In this document: piece by piece, positions 25,101 through 34,049 of the stretch
How positions within the stretch are numbered: position 1 is the first letter of the stretch
Layout: each line of letters opens with the position of its first letter
Source of the DNA: GCA-2687025 sp964473525
Lineage (GTDB): Bacteria; Poribacteria; WGA-4E; GCA-2687025
DNA: 64,000 nucleotides
NCBI GenBank assembly: GCA_964473525.1
Contig: CAYYPK010000035.1
Span: 1-64,000, forward strand
Direction of reading: 5' to 3'
Program-made: the position numbers and the translations under genes
Notes under the pieces: model-generated
The model's database searches: none
Seen by the model: only the letters and a program-made list of their open reading frames with translations
Told to the model about the DNA's origin: nothing

Positions 25101-27698
25101 CTACTTGACGAGCGAGAGCCGCCGTCGCTCGACGTGGTTCCCGGCGCGGAGCTCAGCAACGTACACGCCGCCACCGACGTTCTCGCCGAGCTCGTTCCGC
25201 CCATCCCAGCGCGGGGCTTGCGCGCGGCTCCGGTAGCGGCCCGCGGCCTTGGCGCCGAGGTCGAGTGTGCGCACGCGACGCCCACGCATGTCGTACAGCG
25301 TGATCGTGACCGTGGACGCGCCTGCCAGATCGAACGGAATCCAGGTCTCGGGGTTGAACGGGTTCGGGTAGTTCGGCAGCAGCGCGGTAGCCGACGGCGC
25401 TACGCTCGCCAGGAGCGCGCGCAGCGTCGCGAGACCGTCTCGTAGCTCCTGAGTGTCGGTGGCGACGCCTTCGGCGCGGCGTGTCCATTGTTCCAGCGAC
25501 GCCGCGTCGTCCGCGCGCGGCCGTCTCGGCGCGGCCGGCGCGGATGGGGCGATGCGGTCCCCGAATCGCGCGGCGACAGCCATCAGATCCTGAATGCGGA
25601 CGAAGCCATCGCCGTCCACGTCCGGTTCGCCGTCGGCGAAGTCACCCCAGCGGCCGAAGTTCGTGCCGACGTAGACAAGGTCCAGCAGGTCGACGATCCC
25701 GTCCGCGTTGGCGTCGGCGGGGATCGTCACCGTGAACGTCACGCTCGTGACGTCGCGCGGGTAGAGCAGGACGCCGTCTATGTCGACTGCGGCGACGCGG
25801 ATCGTGTAGACGCGGCCGGGCTTCAGGCCGCCGCTGGGTATCGGCTCGTCGGAGCCAGGCCTCCCGCCCGCCTCGCCACTCGCCGGGAAGTAGCCGTTGC
25901 GACGCCAACGCCAGGCAGCATCCAAGTGGGCCTCCAGCTCGACCTCGGTCGTTCGGGCGGGAAACACGTCACCATGCCTTGGACGCGAGATGGACAGTCT
26001 CGAAGCCGTGGCTGGCGCCCCTGGTCCCCAGGACAGGTTGCCGGCGCCGCCGTACACACGCCGGTCCTCCAGCCCGGTCGCGAGGGTCACGACGTGGAGG
26101 GCGCCGTGATCCGACGATGCGTGCGGGGCAGCCGTGTAGGCAAGCCGGCTACCGTCAGGAGCCCACGCGGTGGCGACTACGTGCCGTTCGTGGTCGGGCT
26201 TCAGCATGAGGCGCGACGCGCCCGTGTCGACGTCGTGCAACGCCAGCCCGCCATGCGGGCCAATGTACGCCAGCCATCTGCCGTCGGTGGACCACGACAT
26301 GAGCCTGCCTGCCCTTACGAATCTGGGTTTGGCGTCCGCATCCGCCAGGACGTAGATGAGTCCCGGCGAGCCGACAGCGATACGATCGCTGGTCGGATCC
26401 CAGGCGAACGCATCTACCTGGGCAAGGCCAGGCGCCACCGCGCGCAGGCCCGCGCCCGTGGTTTGGACGACCTGCAACGTCGTCCGGGGCCGGTCGAACA
26501 CGAGGAATGCGACGCTTGAGCCGTCCGACGAGTACCGAGGCCGCGAGATCTCCGAGGCCGGCGCGATGACGCGTCGCTCCGCGCCCTCGGGCGTGCTGAT
26601 CTCGATGTGCCCGCCCGCCGTGTACACAATGTGGCTGCCGTCCGGCGACCAGTCTGGATGCGCCACCCCGACGGCGTCGCCGGTTGGGCGAGCGAAATCG
26701 GCCTGAGCGTTCGTTACGAAGAGGCGGCCCGGCCCAACACCGGCCCCCAGGCTCTGTACTGTGCTCGCCGCGAAGGCGGCGCGGCCGTCTGGAGACCAGC
26801 GGATGCGCCCCACGCGCGCGATAGTGGCGTCGGTTCTCACGGTGTGGTCCGCCCTGCCGTCGGCGTTGACGATTCTGATACCCGTACGCCACGACACGGA
26901 AGCAATGCGGGTGTCGTCCACGCGCGCGGGTTCACGCGCGGCAGGCCGCGCCCTCACGGATACGACACGCACGACGGGTGGACTGAGCATCGCGCCGGCG
27001 CCGTCCACGAGGGCGACGTACACGGCGTTCTCCTCGCCCGGGGTCAGAGGCCCGATGGCGGCTTCACTACCCCGGGACACGTGGTGGCCGCCCGCCATGC
27101 CGCTGGCCGGGAACGGCTCATCGACGCGCCAGTTCCATCCGTGCGCGTGGTTCGCCAGGCGGACGCGGACAGTCGCGGTGACCGCGCCGTCCGGTAATAC
27201 TGCCGGGCCGCCCGGCTCTGGCGAGACAACCGACAGGCTGGGCGAGCCGCGTCGCGCTGGGAACGGCGACCATGAGGCGCTATGCCCCTGCACGTGGAGA
27301 TCCCGCAGATTCTGTCCGTCGGCGGCAATGGTGTGCAGCTCGCCGGATTGTGAGTAGCTCGCCTCGCCGACGCTGAACACGAGATGCGACGCGTCGGGCG
27401 ACCACGATACACCGTGGATGTCCGCGAGCGTCTTGGCCAGCCGAGTGGGGTGTGAGCCATCGACGTTGGCCACATATAGCCTGCCCTCGTCGACGTAGGC
27501 GATCCGCGTGCCGTCAGGTGAAAAAGCGGGCGCGGCTGATGCCCTCAGCGGCTCCCGGATGCCGGTCGTCATGTCCGAGATCCAGACGCCTTCGCCATCG
27601 TGGTACGCGACGCGCTGACCATCGCGCGACCACGTGAACGGGCTCACCCTTTCGCTCGCCCGCGCGATGCGGCGGGCGTTGCCGCCAGAGATGGGCAT
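25101..27698 (-). CDS. PD40/TolB-like propeller protein with dockerin and FlgD-like C-terminal sorting module (3' part)
   Basis: At least 865 residues, probably the second half of a frameshifted gene. From its N-terminus: PD40 (WD40-like) repeats with the signature WSPDG/FSPDG many times; a carbohydrate-binding-like module; a second set of PD40 repeats; a third module; a dockerin-like pair of calcium loops (DANADGIVDLLDLVYVG and DVDGDGFVRIQDL); and a C-terminal FlgD-like domain with NYPNPFNPETW and MRGRRVRTLDLG. That ending is used by secreted proteins of several uncultured phyla for surface attachment. ATG 27698 is probably not the true start because the frame is coding well upstream of it. 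Confidence 0.85.
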   Translation of the reverse strand: MPISGGNARRIARASERVSPFTWSRDGQRVAYHDGEGVWISDMTTGIREPLRASAAPAFSPDGTRIAYVDEGRLYVANVDGSHPTRLAKTLADIHGVSWSPDASHLVFSVGEASYSQSGELHTIAADGQNLRDLHVQGHSASWSPFPARRGSPSLSVVSPEPGGPAVLPDGAVTATVRVRLANHAHGWNWRVDEPFPASGMAGGHHVSRGSEAAIGPLTPGEENAVYVALVDGAGAMLSPPVVRVVSVRARPAAREPARVDDTRIASVSWRTGIRIVNADGRADHTVRTDATIARVGRIRWSPDGRAAFAASTVQSLGAGVGPGRLFVTNAQADFARPTGDAVGVAHPDWSPDGSHIVYTAGGHIEISTPEGAERRVIAPASEISRPRYSSDGSSVAFLVFDRPRTTLQVVQTTGAGLRAVAPGLAQVDAFAWDPTSDRIAVGSPGLIYVLADADAKPRFVRAGRLMSWSTDGRWLAYIGPHGGLALHDVDTGASRLMLKPDHERHVVATAWAPDGSRLAYTAAPHASSDHGALHVVTLATGLEDRRVYGGAGNLSWGPGAPATASRLSISRPRHGDVFPARTTEVELEAHLDAAWRWRRNGYFPASGEAGGRPGSDEPIPSGGLKPGRVYTIRVAAVDIDGVLLYPRDVTSVTFTVTIPADANADGIVDLLDLVYVGTNFGRWGDFADGEPDVDGDGFVRIQDLMAVAARFGDRIAPSAPAAPRRPRADDAASLEQWTRRAEGVATDTQELRDGLATLRALLASVAPSATALLPNYPNPFNPETWIPFDLAGASTVTITLYDMRGRRVRTLDLGAKAAGRYRSRAQAPRWDGRNELGENVGGGVYVAELRAGNHVERRRLSLVK

Positions 27699-28219
27699 GA
27701 CGTCGATGTGCCGCGCGCCCGTCGGTCTTGAGCTCGCGGAAAGGAAGGCGACCTGCCCGCCGTCAGGAGACCAGACGGGCGCCCACCCGTCGTCCGCCGA
27801 AGCGGGAAGCGCACGAGCAAGACCCGTCGCGGTGTTCAGAACAGAGATGCGGCCGGCAGCGGACCGATACGTCAGGCGGCGTCCGTCTGGGGCCCAGGAG
27901 ACGGGAGCGTTCCAAGTCGTGTCAGGCCCGACGCTATGCTCGGACCTGAGCCCGCCGCCCGGGCCCCGGATGGACAGAGTAGAGCGTGTCCAACTGGCGA
28001 TGCGTGTGCTAGACAGATCGCGGCCCGTGTCCCAGTCGACGGGCGGGGAGAAGACAGTGACGTACCGCTGCGCCGAAGGGTGCGCGACCTCACCGTCTGC
28101 CGTGGTCAGAGTGACGTAGATTCGGTGTATCCGGCCTGGCTCGAGCCCTCTAACCCGCGCGCTGTTCCCTTCTGCTGCTTCGATGCCGCCTGCCTGCCCA
28201 TTACCCGGGAACGGTGTGT

Positions 28220-30058
28220 CTACGCGCCATTGCCAAGGCCAGCGTGTCCAGCGAGGTCCACCGTGACGCTGGCGACCCGGCTCCCAGGGCTCAGAATCCG
28301 GTGCGGCCGCGACAGGACGGCGAAGTCCGGCGGGGCGTCCTGATGCGGAGACACGGACATCCTGTAGAACCCGCCAGCCGTGCCACAGTAGAGCGTGTCG
28401 TCATCGACCGCGAGGGATTCGATGTTGTCGGGCGCCGGCGCGGCGCCAGTTACGTGCCATGTGATGCCCGCGTCGTGGGATCGGTACACGGTCGCCCCGA
28501 CAGCCGCGTACACGACGCCACCGTGTTCCGCGAGCGCCGGGACTGCCCTGGCGGCGAGGACATGCTTGCGCCAGTGCAGGCCACCCCTATGGCGAGGCGT
28601 GGCCGTGACGACGCCGTGGTCTGTCGCCACGAAGATGTGACCGGCCGCCCACGCGAAGTCGCGCACCGCAAATGCGTTCGCAGAGCCGACAGCGCCCGCC
28701 CATGTAGCGCCAGCGTCGGTCGATCTGAGCACGACCCCACCCTCTGTGCCGATGTAGAGGTCAGGCCCGAGCCAGGATGCGGCGGACACGTTGTGCGCAA
28801 GCCCATGGGGCGTGGCGACCGCTCGTAGCGTGCGACCGCCATCCTCGGTCAGGTACGTGTTGCGGCGGCCGACGAGGAAGTGGCGCGCGCCGCTGACCGC
28901 TAGGAACTCGAGGGAGTTCTCGTTGACGCCACTCATCACGAGCCGCCACGTGAGTCCTTCGTCCATGGACGCCCAGATCTCGTGGTGGGCGCCGACGTAG
29001 TAGTAGCGCGTTGACCCATGTCGGATCATCGAGTTGTCGAACGCCACCGTGGGGGCGCCGGGGAGCCCGACCGCCACCGAACTCCACGTGTCGCCACCAT
29101 CAACCGACCGACGCCCGTCGGCGTAGACGACGTTGCCGACCGTCTGCAGCTGGCGTGTATCTGGCGGGAGGCCGCGGTTCCGTGTCTCCCACGTCGACCC
29201 GTCTGAGGAGAACCTGACCCCTGCCTTCGACGTGGTCGCGTACAGACCCGCTGGTGTCGCTAGTAGCTGGGCGTACCCAGGGCCGTCCCAAGCGGCAGCT
29301 TCCAGCCGCCACGTGGCCCCGGCATCGTGAGATACATAGAGGCCGTCCAAGGACGGATCGCCACGGAAGCGAAGGTTGCGGGCCGTGGCGTAGAGCGCGC
29401 CCTTGTGACGCGCGATAGAGGTGGCGAAGGGCAGCCACGCGTCGTCCGCGACGACGTCCCACGTGGCGCCTCCGTCTTCCGAACGCAACAGGCCCTCCGG
29501 TCTCGTGGCATACACGACGTCTCCCTCGACGGTCCAAGCGGTCACGGCGTCGGGGGTGCTTCGGATCCACGACTCACCGCGATCCGGGGAGTACATCAGT
29601 CCACCACGGTAGCTTCCGCCGCCCAAGCGGCCGCTGCGCGTGTTCACGTACACTCGCTCGCCGACTACCCTCAGCGGCCCCCACGAGAACTCGCCGCCGA
29701 ATTGCAGCAGGCGTCGCCATGTCTCCCCATGGTCGTCCGATCGCAGCACGCGCGCGCGGCTATCGATCGCGCTGATGTCCAGCCAATACCACGAGCCACG
29801 GTCGTCGATCTCGTACAGAGTGGCGGGCGATGGCGCGACCGGGAGCCACGACGAGCGTTCCTCCGACCACGCGTACGTCTCGCGTTGAGCTTCCACGTAG
29901 ATCTCGCCGTCGTGATCCCGACGCAGGTTGGACACGGTCCCGCCGTACGGCCCGTCCATCAACTCCCACTCGTACAGTCCGGCCGCAGAGGCGGCCGCAG
30001 CGATCCACAGCGCGACCACACCGCACAACGCAACAACCGACGGCGTCCACCTTGTCAT
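28220..30058 (-). CDS. secreted BNR/Asp-box repeat protein (5' part of the frameshifted gene)
   Basis: 612 residues with a signal peptide (VVALCGVVALWIAAAASAAG) and a large number of Asp-box turns (SDDHGETWRRL, SEDGGATWDVV, SHDAGATWRLE, SVDGGDTWSSV, STDAGATWAGA, SHDAGITWHVT), giving one or two sortilin/BNR-type beta-propellers. Such propellers bind glycans or proteins and need not be enzymes. The last ten residues after VTVDLAG are the result of the frameshift described above. Start ATG 30058 has only a weak GGGG site. Confidence 0.82.
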   Translation of the reverse strand: MTRWTPSVVALCGVVALWIAAAASAAGLYEWELMDGPYGGTVSNLRRDHDGEIYVEAQRETYAWSEERSSWLPVAPSPATLYEIDDRGSWYWLDISAIDSRARVLRSDDHGETWRRLLQFGGEFSWGPLRVVGERVYVNTRSGRLGGGSYRGGLMYSPDRGESWIRSTPDAVTAWTVEGDVVYATRPEGLLRSEDGGATWDVVADDAWLPFATSIARHKGALYATARNLRFRGDPSLDGLYVSHDAGATWRLEAAAWDGPGYAQLLATPAGLYATTSKAGVRFSSDGSTWETRNRGLPPDTRQLQTVGNVVYADGRRSVDGGDTWSSVAVGLPGAPTVAFDNSMIRHGSTRYYYVGAHHEIWASMDEGLTWRLVMSGVNENSLEFLAVSGARHFLVGRRNTYLTEDGGRTLRAVATPHGLAHNVSAASWLGPDLYIGTEGGVVLRSTDAGATWAGAVGSANAFAVRDFAWAAGHIFVATDHGVVTATPRHRGGLHWRKHVLAARAVPALAEHGGVVYAAVGATVYRSHDAGITWHVTGAAPAPDNIESLAVDDDTLYCGTAGGFYRMSVSPHQDAPPDFAVLSRPHRILSPGSRVASVTVDLAGHAGLGNGA

Positions 30059-30294
30059 TGGAACCCCAAGCCCGATCGTATCCGCACGACACTCTCAACG
30101 CCCTACACCTCTGGAATCTAACACCCGGGCGCCGGCGGCGCTAATCGCCTCTCGGCAGCACAGCGCCGGGCATAGTCTTGTGCCCGAGCGGGGGCGTGGC
30201 TACGTTAGCCTTGTAGGGTCGCGAGCGAACGCGGCCACGGAGGATGGGCGGCACGACGCAACGCCAGGTTCTGCCACACCGAGGGGCCAGGGAA

Positions 30295-30501
30295 GTGGAA
30301 GCAGTCAGAGTCAGCCTCCCCAGAGATCTGTACGTGCGAGCGGCGACGTTCCTTGATGATGTCGAGCCGAGAAATCGCAAGGGGCTCACGGAGAGCAAAT
30401 ACCGCGACGCCTACGAGTTGGCGCGCGACATCGCCCAGGAGTTGTCCTCGGTGCATGTCGACATCGACGCCCCGTCTATCGGGCCCGAAGGCGCTGACTG
30501 A
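30295..30501 (+). CDS. small hypothetical protein, 68 aa
   Basis: Not recognised. GTG 30295 was chosen over ATG 30244 because GAGGGG lies eight bases upstream, and MEAVRVSLPRDLYVRAATFLDD then starts with a strand-helix pattern like ribbon-helix-helix or antitoxin-type proteins. The rest is helical and acidic at the C-terminus. No toxin-like partner is adjacent. A minus-strand frame overlaps it, so the gene is uncertain. Confidence 0.35.
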   Translation: MEAVRVSLPRDLYVRAATFLDDVEPRNRKGLTESKYRDAYELARDIAQELSSVHVDIDAPSIGPEGAD

Positions 30502-30527
30502 ATCGAACTACGCGCCTCAGCGCGTGC

Positions 30528-30557
30528 GCCGGGCCGTCCCGACGCGGATGGCCCGGC
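30528..30557 (+). terminator. GC-rich hairpin after the small gene
   Basis: Perfect 8-bp arms GCCGGGCC and GGCCCGGC with a 14-base loop, 27 bases past the stop at 30501. No T-run; weak support. Confidence 0.3.
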
Positions 30558-30792
30558 AGGCCACCGGATCCCACCGTCCGGTCGGACACGCCTGACCTTG
30601 ACCATGTCGCGCGACACCCACTGAGCCCGCCGTTGCGTCGTGTTGCGCCCGTGCGCCGCCCGACGCGATGCGTGTTCAGCTTGCCCCAAGCCATCCCCGC
30701 GCGGCGACTAGCTACGGAATCTACCGGATCTGGGTGTGCATCCGATGCCGGGTAGGGTGATAGTCTGCTCAGCGGCACGCTAAGGAGGCGAC

Positions 30793-31584
30793 ATGCAGGA
30801 CTACCCACACCTGTCTCACACTGGGCTCGCAGCGCAGCAATGGGAGATGATCGAGGGCGGGGACGACATCCCGTTCTACCGAGCCCGGATCCAGGAATAC
30901 GGCGAGCCGGCGCTGGACTGCGGCTGCGGGGCCGGGCGGGTGCTGCGAGCATTGCTGCGGGAAGGCGTGGACATCGACGGGCTCGACGCATCGCCCGACA
31001 TGATCGCGCTGTGCGGCGACATCGCCGAGCGGCAGGGACTACGACCCACGCTGTACCACCAGCACTTCCACGAGATGGACATCCAGCGCCAGTATGGGAC
31101 AATCCTCATCCCGGGCTCTTTCGGCCTGAGCGCCACGCGTGAGCAGGACGTCGAGGCGCTACGACGCGTGCGCTCGCACCTGGCTCCGGGCGGCGCCCTC
31201 GTGTTCGACTATGGCATGGACTACCAATCACCGACGTGGAACTTGTGGACGCCGGAGGGGCGCAAGACGCTGCCCGGGCCTTGGGGCGAAGCGCGGAGTC
31301 GCGTCCGCGCACGCGACGGCCACGTCTTCATCAGCCGATGGCGCACGCTGGACGTTGATCCGCTCGAGCAGGCTGTGTGGCGACAGGTTCACTACCAGGT
31401 GGTCGCCGACGACGAGATCGTGCAGGAGGAAACGCACACAATGCGCGTCCGATGCTATCTCATGTGGGAACTCACGCTGATGCTACGACTCGCGGGCTTC
31501 TCCGCGACGGAGGTCACCGGAGATTACACCGACGACGTTGCGACACGAGACCACGAGACGCTCGTCTTCACCGCCAGGAAGTGA
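30793..31584 (+). CDS. class I SAM-dependent methyltransferase
   Basis: A 263-aa Rossmann methyltransferase: motif I LDCGCGAGRVLRALL, acidic loop DGLDASPDMIALC, and post-motif strand GTILIPGSFGLSA. The end (ETLVFTARK) is typical of UbiE/Methyltransf_25-like small-molecule methylases. Start ATG 30793 has AAGGAGG upstream, an ideal site. The kinase-like gene begins 30 bases after its stop, so the two may form a pair acting on the same small molecule; this is inference. Confidence 0.88.
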   Translation: MQDYPHLSHTGLAAQQWEMIEGGDDIPFYRARIQEYGEPALDCGCGAGRVLRALLREGVDIDGLDASPDMIALCGDIAERQGLRPTLYHQHFHEMDIQRQYGTILIPGSFGLSATREQDVEALRRVRSHLAPGGALVFDYGMDYQSPTWNLWTPEGRKTLPGPWGEARSRVRARDGHVFISRWRTLDVDPLEQAVWRQVHYQVVADDEIVQEETHTMRVRCYLMWELTLMLRLAGFSATEVTGDYTDDVATRDHETLVFTARK

Positions 31585-31613
31585 GCCGTTGGCACGCCAA
31601 GGGGCATGACGGC

Positions 31614-32618
31614 ATGGAAGCCCGCATCGCCGACAGATATACGGACGAGGTCGAGCTGGAGACGTTCCGCCGCTTCCATATTGCGCGGGACGCCGCCCGA
31701 CGGCTGGACGGCTTCGAGAGCTTCATCTACGAATTCCGGCGCCGAAACACTCCTTACATCCTACGCGTTGGGCACTCGCTGCGCCGACCGGTGGACCAGG
31801 TGGCTGCCGAGATCGACTGGATCAGCTATCTGGCGGAAGGCGGGGCGGCGGTGGCGCGGGCCGTGGAGTCGCCAACGGGGCTATGCGTCGAGACCGTTGG
31901 CGATGGTGAAGGGGACGCGTTCGTCGCCGTGGCCTTCGCGTACGCGCAAGGCGCCGGGCCGCGCGGGGAGGACCAGCTCATCGCCATCGCGGACAGCTAT
32001 GGTGAGGCGATAGGCCGCATGCACGCGCTGACGAAGGCATACACGCCGCCGTCAGCGGCGCTGACCCGGGAGCGATGGGACCACGCCACAATGGTTGACC
32101 TCGCGCGTTGGCTTCCTGCCGACGAGGCCGTAGCCGCTGGACGGCTGGACGACCTGATTGAGACGCTCCGTGAACTGCCGACGGACTCCGACGCCTACGG
32201 CCTGGTCCACGCCGACGCGCACGGTGGCAACTTCCACGTCGCGGACGATGGCGCGCTCACGTTCTTCGACTTCGACGACTGCTGCTACACGTGGTTCGCG
32301 AACGACATCGCCATCGTGCTGTTCTACGCCGTCATGTTCCGGAGCGACCCGCACGCCTTCACGGCGGAGTTCATGCGCCGATTCCTGCGCGGCTACGCGC
32401 GGGAGAACATGCTAGACCCCACTTGGCTGGCGCACATCCCAGACTTCCTCACGCTTCGAGAGATAGGCCTCTACGCGGTGATTCACCGCAGCTACGATGT
32501 ACACAACCTGACGAACGCGTGGGTGTCGGCGTACATGGAACAGCGCAAGGCGCGCATCGAAACGTGCGCGCCGTTCGTGGACTTCGACTTCACTTCGCTC
32601 GCGGACGCCCTCGCCTAG
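31614..32618 (+). CDS. aminoglycoside-phosphotransferase-like (APH) kinase family protein
   Basis: A 334-aa protein kinase-like small-molecule kinase. Visible are the ATP-lobe strand YEFRRRNTPYILRV, the catalytic loop LVHADAHGGNFHV (catalytic Asp and Asn) and the metal motif FFDFDDCCYTWF. This family includes SrkA-type stress kinases and homoserine/choline-type kinases as well as antibiotic kinases; resistance is not implied. ATG 31614 was chosen because the frame upstream overlaps the methyltransferase and AAGGGG precedes it. Its stop overlaps the convergent NIPSNAP gene by four bases. Confidence 0.85.
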   Translation: MEARIADRYTDEVELETFRRFHIARDAARRLDGFESFIYEFRRRNTPYILRVGHSLRRPVDQVAAEIDWISYLAEGGAAVARAVESPTGLCVETVGDGEGDAFVAVAFAYAQGAGPRGEDQLIAIADSYGEAIGRMHALTKAYTPPSAALTRERWDHATMVDLARWLPADEAVAAGRLDDLIETLRELPTDSDAYGLVHADAHGGNFHVADDGALTFFDFDDCCYTWFANDIAIVLFYAVMFRSDPHAFTAEFMRRFLRGYARENMLDPTWLAHIPDFLTLREIGLYAVIHRSYDVHNLTNAWVSAYMEQRKARIETCAPFVDFDFTSLADALA

Positions 32619-32935
32619 CGGATCACGGAGCGCGGCGTGGGCTCGATCCGCTGCACGACGATCTTCTCACGGTCGATGAGCGTGCCCACCTTCGGCCCGA
32701 TTACGTTGACCCACTCCTCGTCTTCGTACACGGCGGCGTAGAGCTGCTCACGCTGCTCTTCGCTGTCGAAACGGCGTATCCAGACGTAGAGATCCTCCTC
32801 CTCTTCGCCGACGAAGCTGCCGATGACGACCATGCCCTTCGAAATCTGGAAGGGGATGATCTCGCCCTCCATGTACTCGATCCACTCCGCGCGCTTGCCG
32901 GGACGCAGTCGGTATTGACGCAACTCGAAGAACAT
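32615..32935 (-). CDS. NIPSNAP family protein
   Basis: A 106-aa ferredoxin-like-fold (dimeric alpha-beta barrel) protein. NIPSNAP marks are the opening MFFELRQYRLRPGKRAEWIEYM, the middle GSFVGEEEEDLYVWIRRFDS, and a C-terminal strand. Bacterial members are small cytoplasmic proteins of uncertain role, sometimes ligand-binding. ATG 32935 has AGGAGAG at ideal distance; the frame extends further upstream but that part is not protein-like. Confidence 0.85.
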   Translation of the reverse strand: MFFELRQYRLRPGKRAEWIEYMEGEIIPFQISKGMVVIGSFVGEEEEDLYVWIRRFDSEEQREQLYAAVYEDEEWVNVIGPKVGTLIDREKIVVQRIEPTPRSVIR

Positions 32936-33062
32936 CGCGCTCTCCTGCCATGTTAAGTGTTCGGTCGCGGCCACCGTACCGGCGGCCGGGCCGGGACGCA
33001 ACGGACGCCCGCAGGCGGCCACGGGCCGACCGGCGGGCGTCCTTGCTGCGATGCGTGCGATA

Positions 33063-33716
33063 CTATCGGGCAGCCTTGAGGGTGGCCCAGGCGGTTGCGG
33101 TCTTTCCGGTGGCGTCAACGGCCGTGGCGTCGAAGTTGAACGGGATGTCCAGCATCTCGTACCCCGGCGGGTCGGTCTTGCTGGCTTCATGCGACTGGCC
33201 ACTGCCGTCGTCGGACCAATCGTCGAATACCGGCATCGCCTCAATGTCGGTTCCCGTCGTGCGGGCGACTTCCACGCCGTTGACGTACACGACGCACGCG
33301 TCGTCGTAGTCCACGCCGATCTGGAAGCTGCCGGGAGGGCCGCCAAGGTTGAACGAGCCGATCATGTACACCGTCGGGTTGGAGCCGTCCCCGATCTCGG
33401 TGTTGTCGTCGCCGTCGCCGTACCCAACACCGTTCGTGCCGTCCGTCCACCCGGCGGCCGCGAACCCTGGCTTAGTCCAACCGGTTGGGTCGGCGTCGCT
33501 CGGGATGTTGCCTGTCGGCTGGATCGCCTTAATGGGGTCGTGCTCGTCGAACAGTACGGTCCCGTCCGCAAGCACCTGTATGATGAGCGTGAGGTCGCTC
33601 GACCCTATCGAGTCGTTGTGAGCCCCTCCCGCGATGACGTTCGGGCCGCCGACGAGCGTCGCTTCGCCCGTGATCTCCATCTGCGCCGACGCTCCGAGGG
33701 CTACCCCGAAGGCCAT
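33063..33716 (-). CDS. secreted Asp/Gly-rich beta-sandwich protein, signal peptide interrupted by TAG
   Basis: 217 residues as read from ATG 33716. The N-terminus MAFGVALGASAQ is only the second half of a signal peptide; the first half (MKR, stop, VLGVA) lies upstream in frame from ATG 33743. The mature part looks like a lectin-like or galactose-binding beta-sandwich: FAAAGWTDGTNGVGYGDGDDNTEIGDG, FQIGVDYDDACVVYVNGVEVAR. Similar domains occur in secreted proteins of marine uncultured bacteria. No catalytic residues are recognisable. With the TAG read as a stop, export would probably fail unless translation starts elsewhere. Confidence 0.7.
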   Translation of the reverse strand: MAFGVALGASAQMEITGEATLVGGPNVIAGGAHNDSIGSSDLTLIIQVLADGTVLFDEHDPIKAIQPTGNIPSDADPTGWTKPGFAAAGWTDGTNGVGYGDGDDNTEIGDGSNPTVYMIGSFNLGGPPGSFQIGVDYDDACVVYVNGVEVARTTGTDIEAMPVFDDWSDDGSGQSHEASKTDPPGYEMLDIPFNFDATAVDATGKTATAWATLKAAR

Positions 33717-33743
33717 CGCAACGCCGAGTACCTATCGCTTCAT
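33717..33743 (-). other. in-frame TAG in the signal-peptide start of the preceding gene
   Basis: ATG 33743 has AAAGG eight bases upstream and begins M-K-R, then TAG (33732-33734), then V-L-G-V-A joined in frame to MAFGVALGASAQ, which together would be a normal signal peptide. A C-to-T change from CAG (Gln) would explain it. Confidence 0.6.
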
Positions 33744-34049
33744 GTGTTCGCCTTTCGCCGGACACGTAGCCGCCGGGCGCCTCGGCCAGCACAGCCAGGA
33801 GGAGCCCAGCGCCACAGTCAATGAGGTCGCGCAGGCGCCACGGCAGCGGACGCCGAGAGCCTGCTCCTGGCTGATCGTAACGCACGCGGCGTGCGAACGG
33901 AAGCGCCCGCGACGGCCGTGTCCACTCTCGGGCTACTCGGTGACGCGGCGCGGCACAGGGTCTATACTCGCCGCCGAGACAACCCGGAGCGACGTCGTGG
34001 CGCGCGCGTCTCCCATGTCATCACTGATGACATCAAGAGGGCTGAGACC
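33744..34049. other. 306-base divergent region with a possible promoter for the PhyH gene
   Basis: No gene seen. On plus, GTGACG (33940-33945) and TATACT (33963-33968) are 17 bases apart, with TATACT about 82 bases before ATG 34050; four of six and five of six matches. A minus-strand promoter for the secreted protein must also lie here but none is clear. Confidence 0.4.

Larger units (their letters stand above)
25101..30058 (-). pseudogene. single secreted BNR-PD40-dockerin protein gene split by a frameshift near 28240
   Basis: The two minus-strand frames 28220-30058 and 25101-27698 read as one protein of about 1650 residues if one base is restored near 28238-28242. The first frame stays on a conserved fibronectin-like pattern up to VTVDLAGHAG and then hits TAG. 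The second frame is open from exactly there, continuing the pattern with PWQWRVDTPFPGNGQAGG, a module repeated twice more downstream (WNWRVDEPFPASG; WRWRRNGYFPASG). There is no start codon in the second frame before 27698. No slippery heptamer is visible, so an assembly or sequencing error, or a recent mutation, is likelier than programmed frameshifting. Confidence 0.8.

Noticed and set aside
31614..32618. The two APH-like genes as antibiotic-resistance genes.
   Set aside because: The APH fold covers many metabolic kinases, and neither gene has a resistance context or mobile-element signs.
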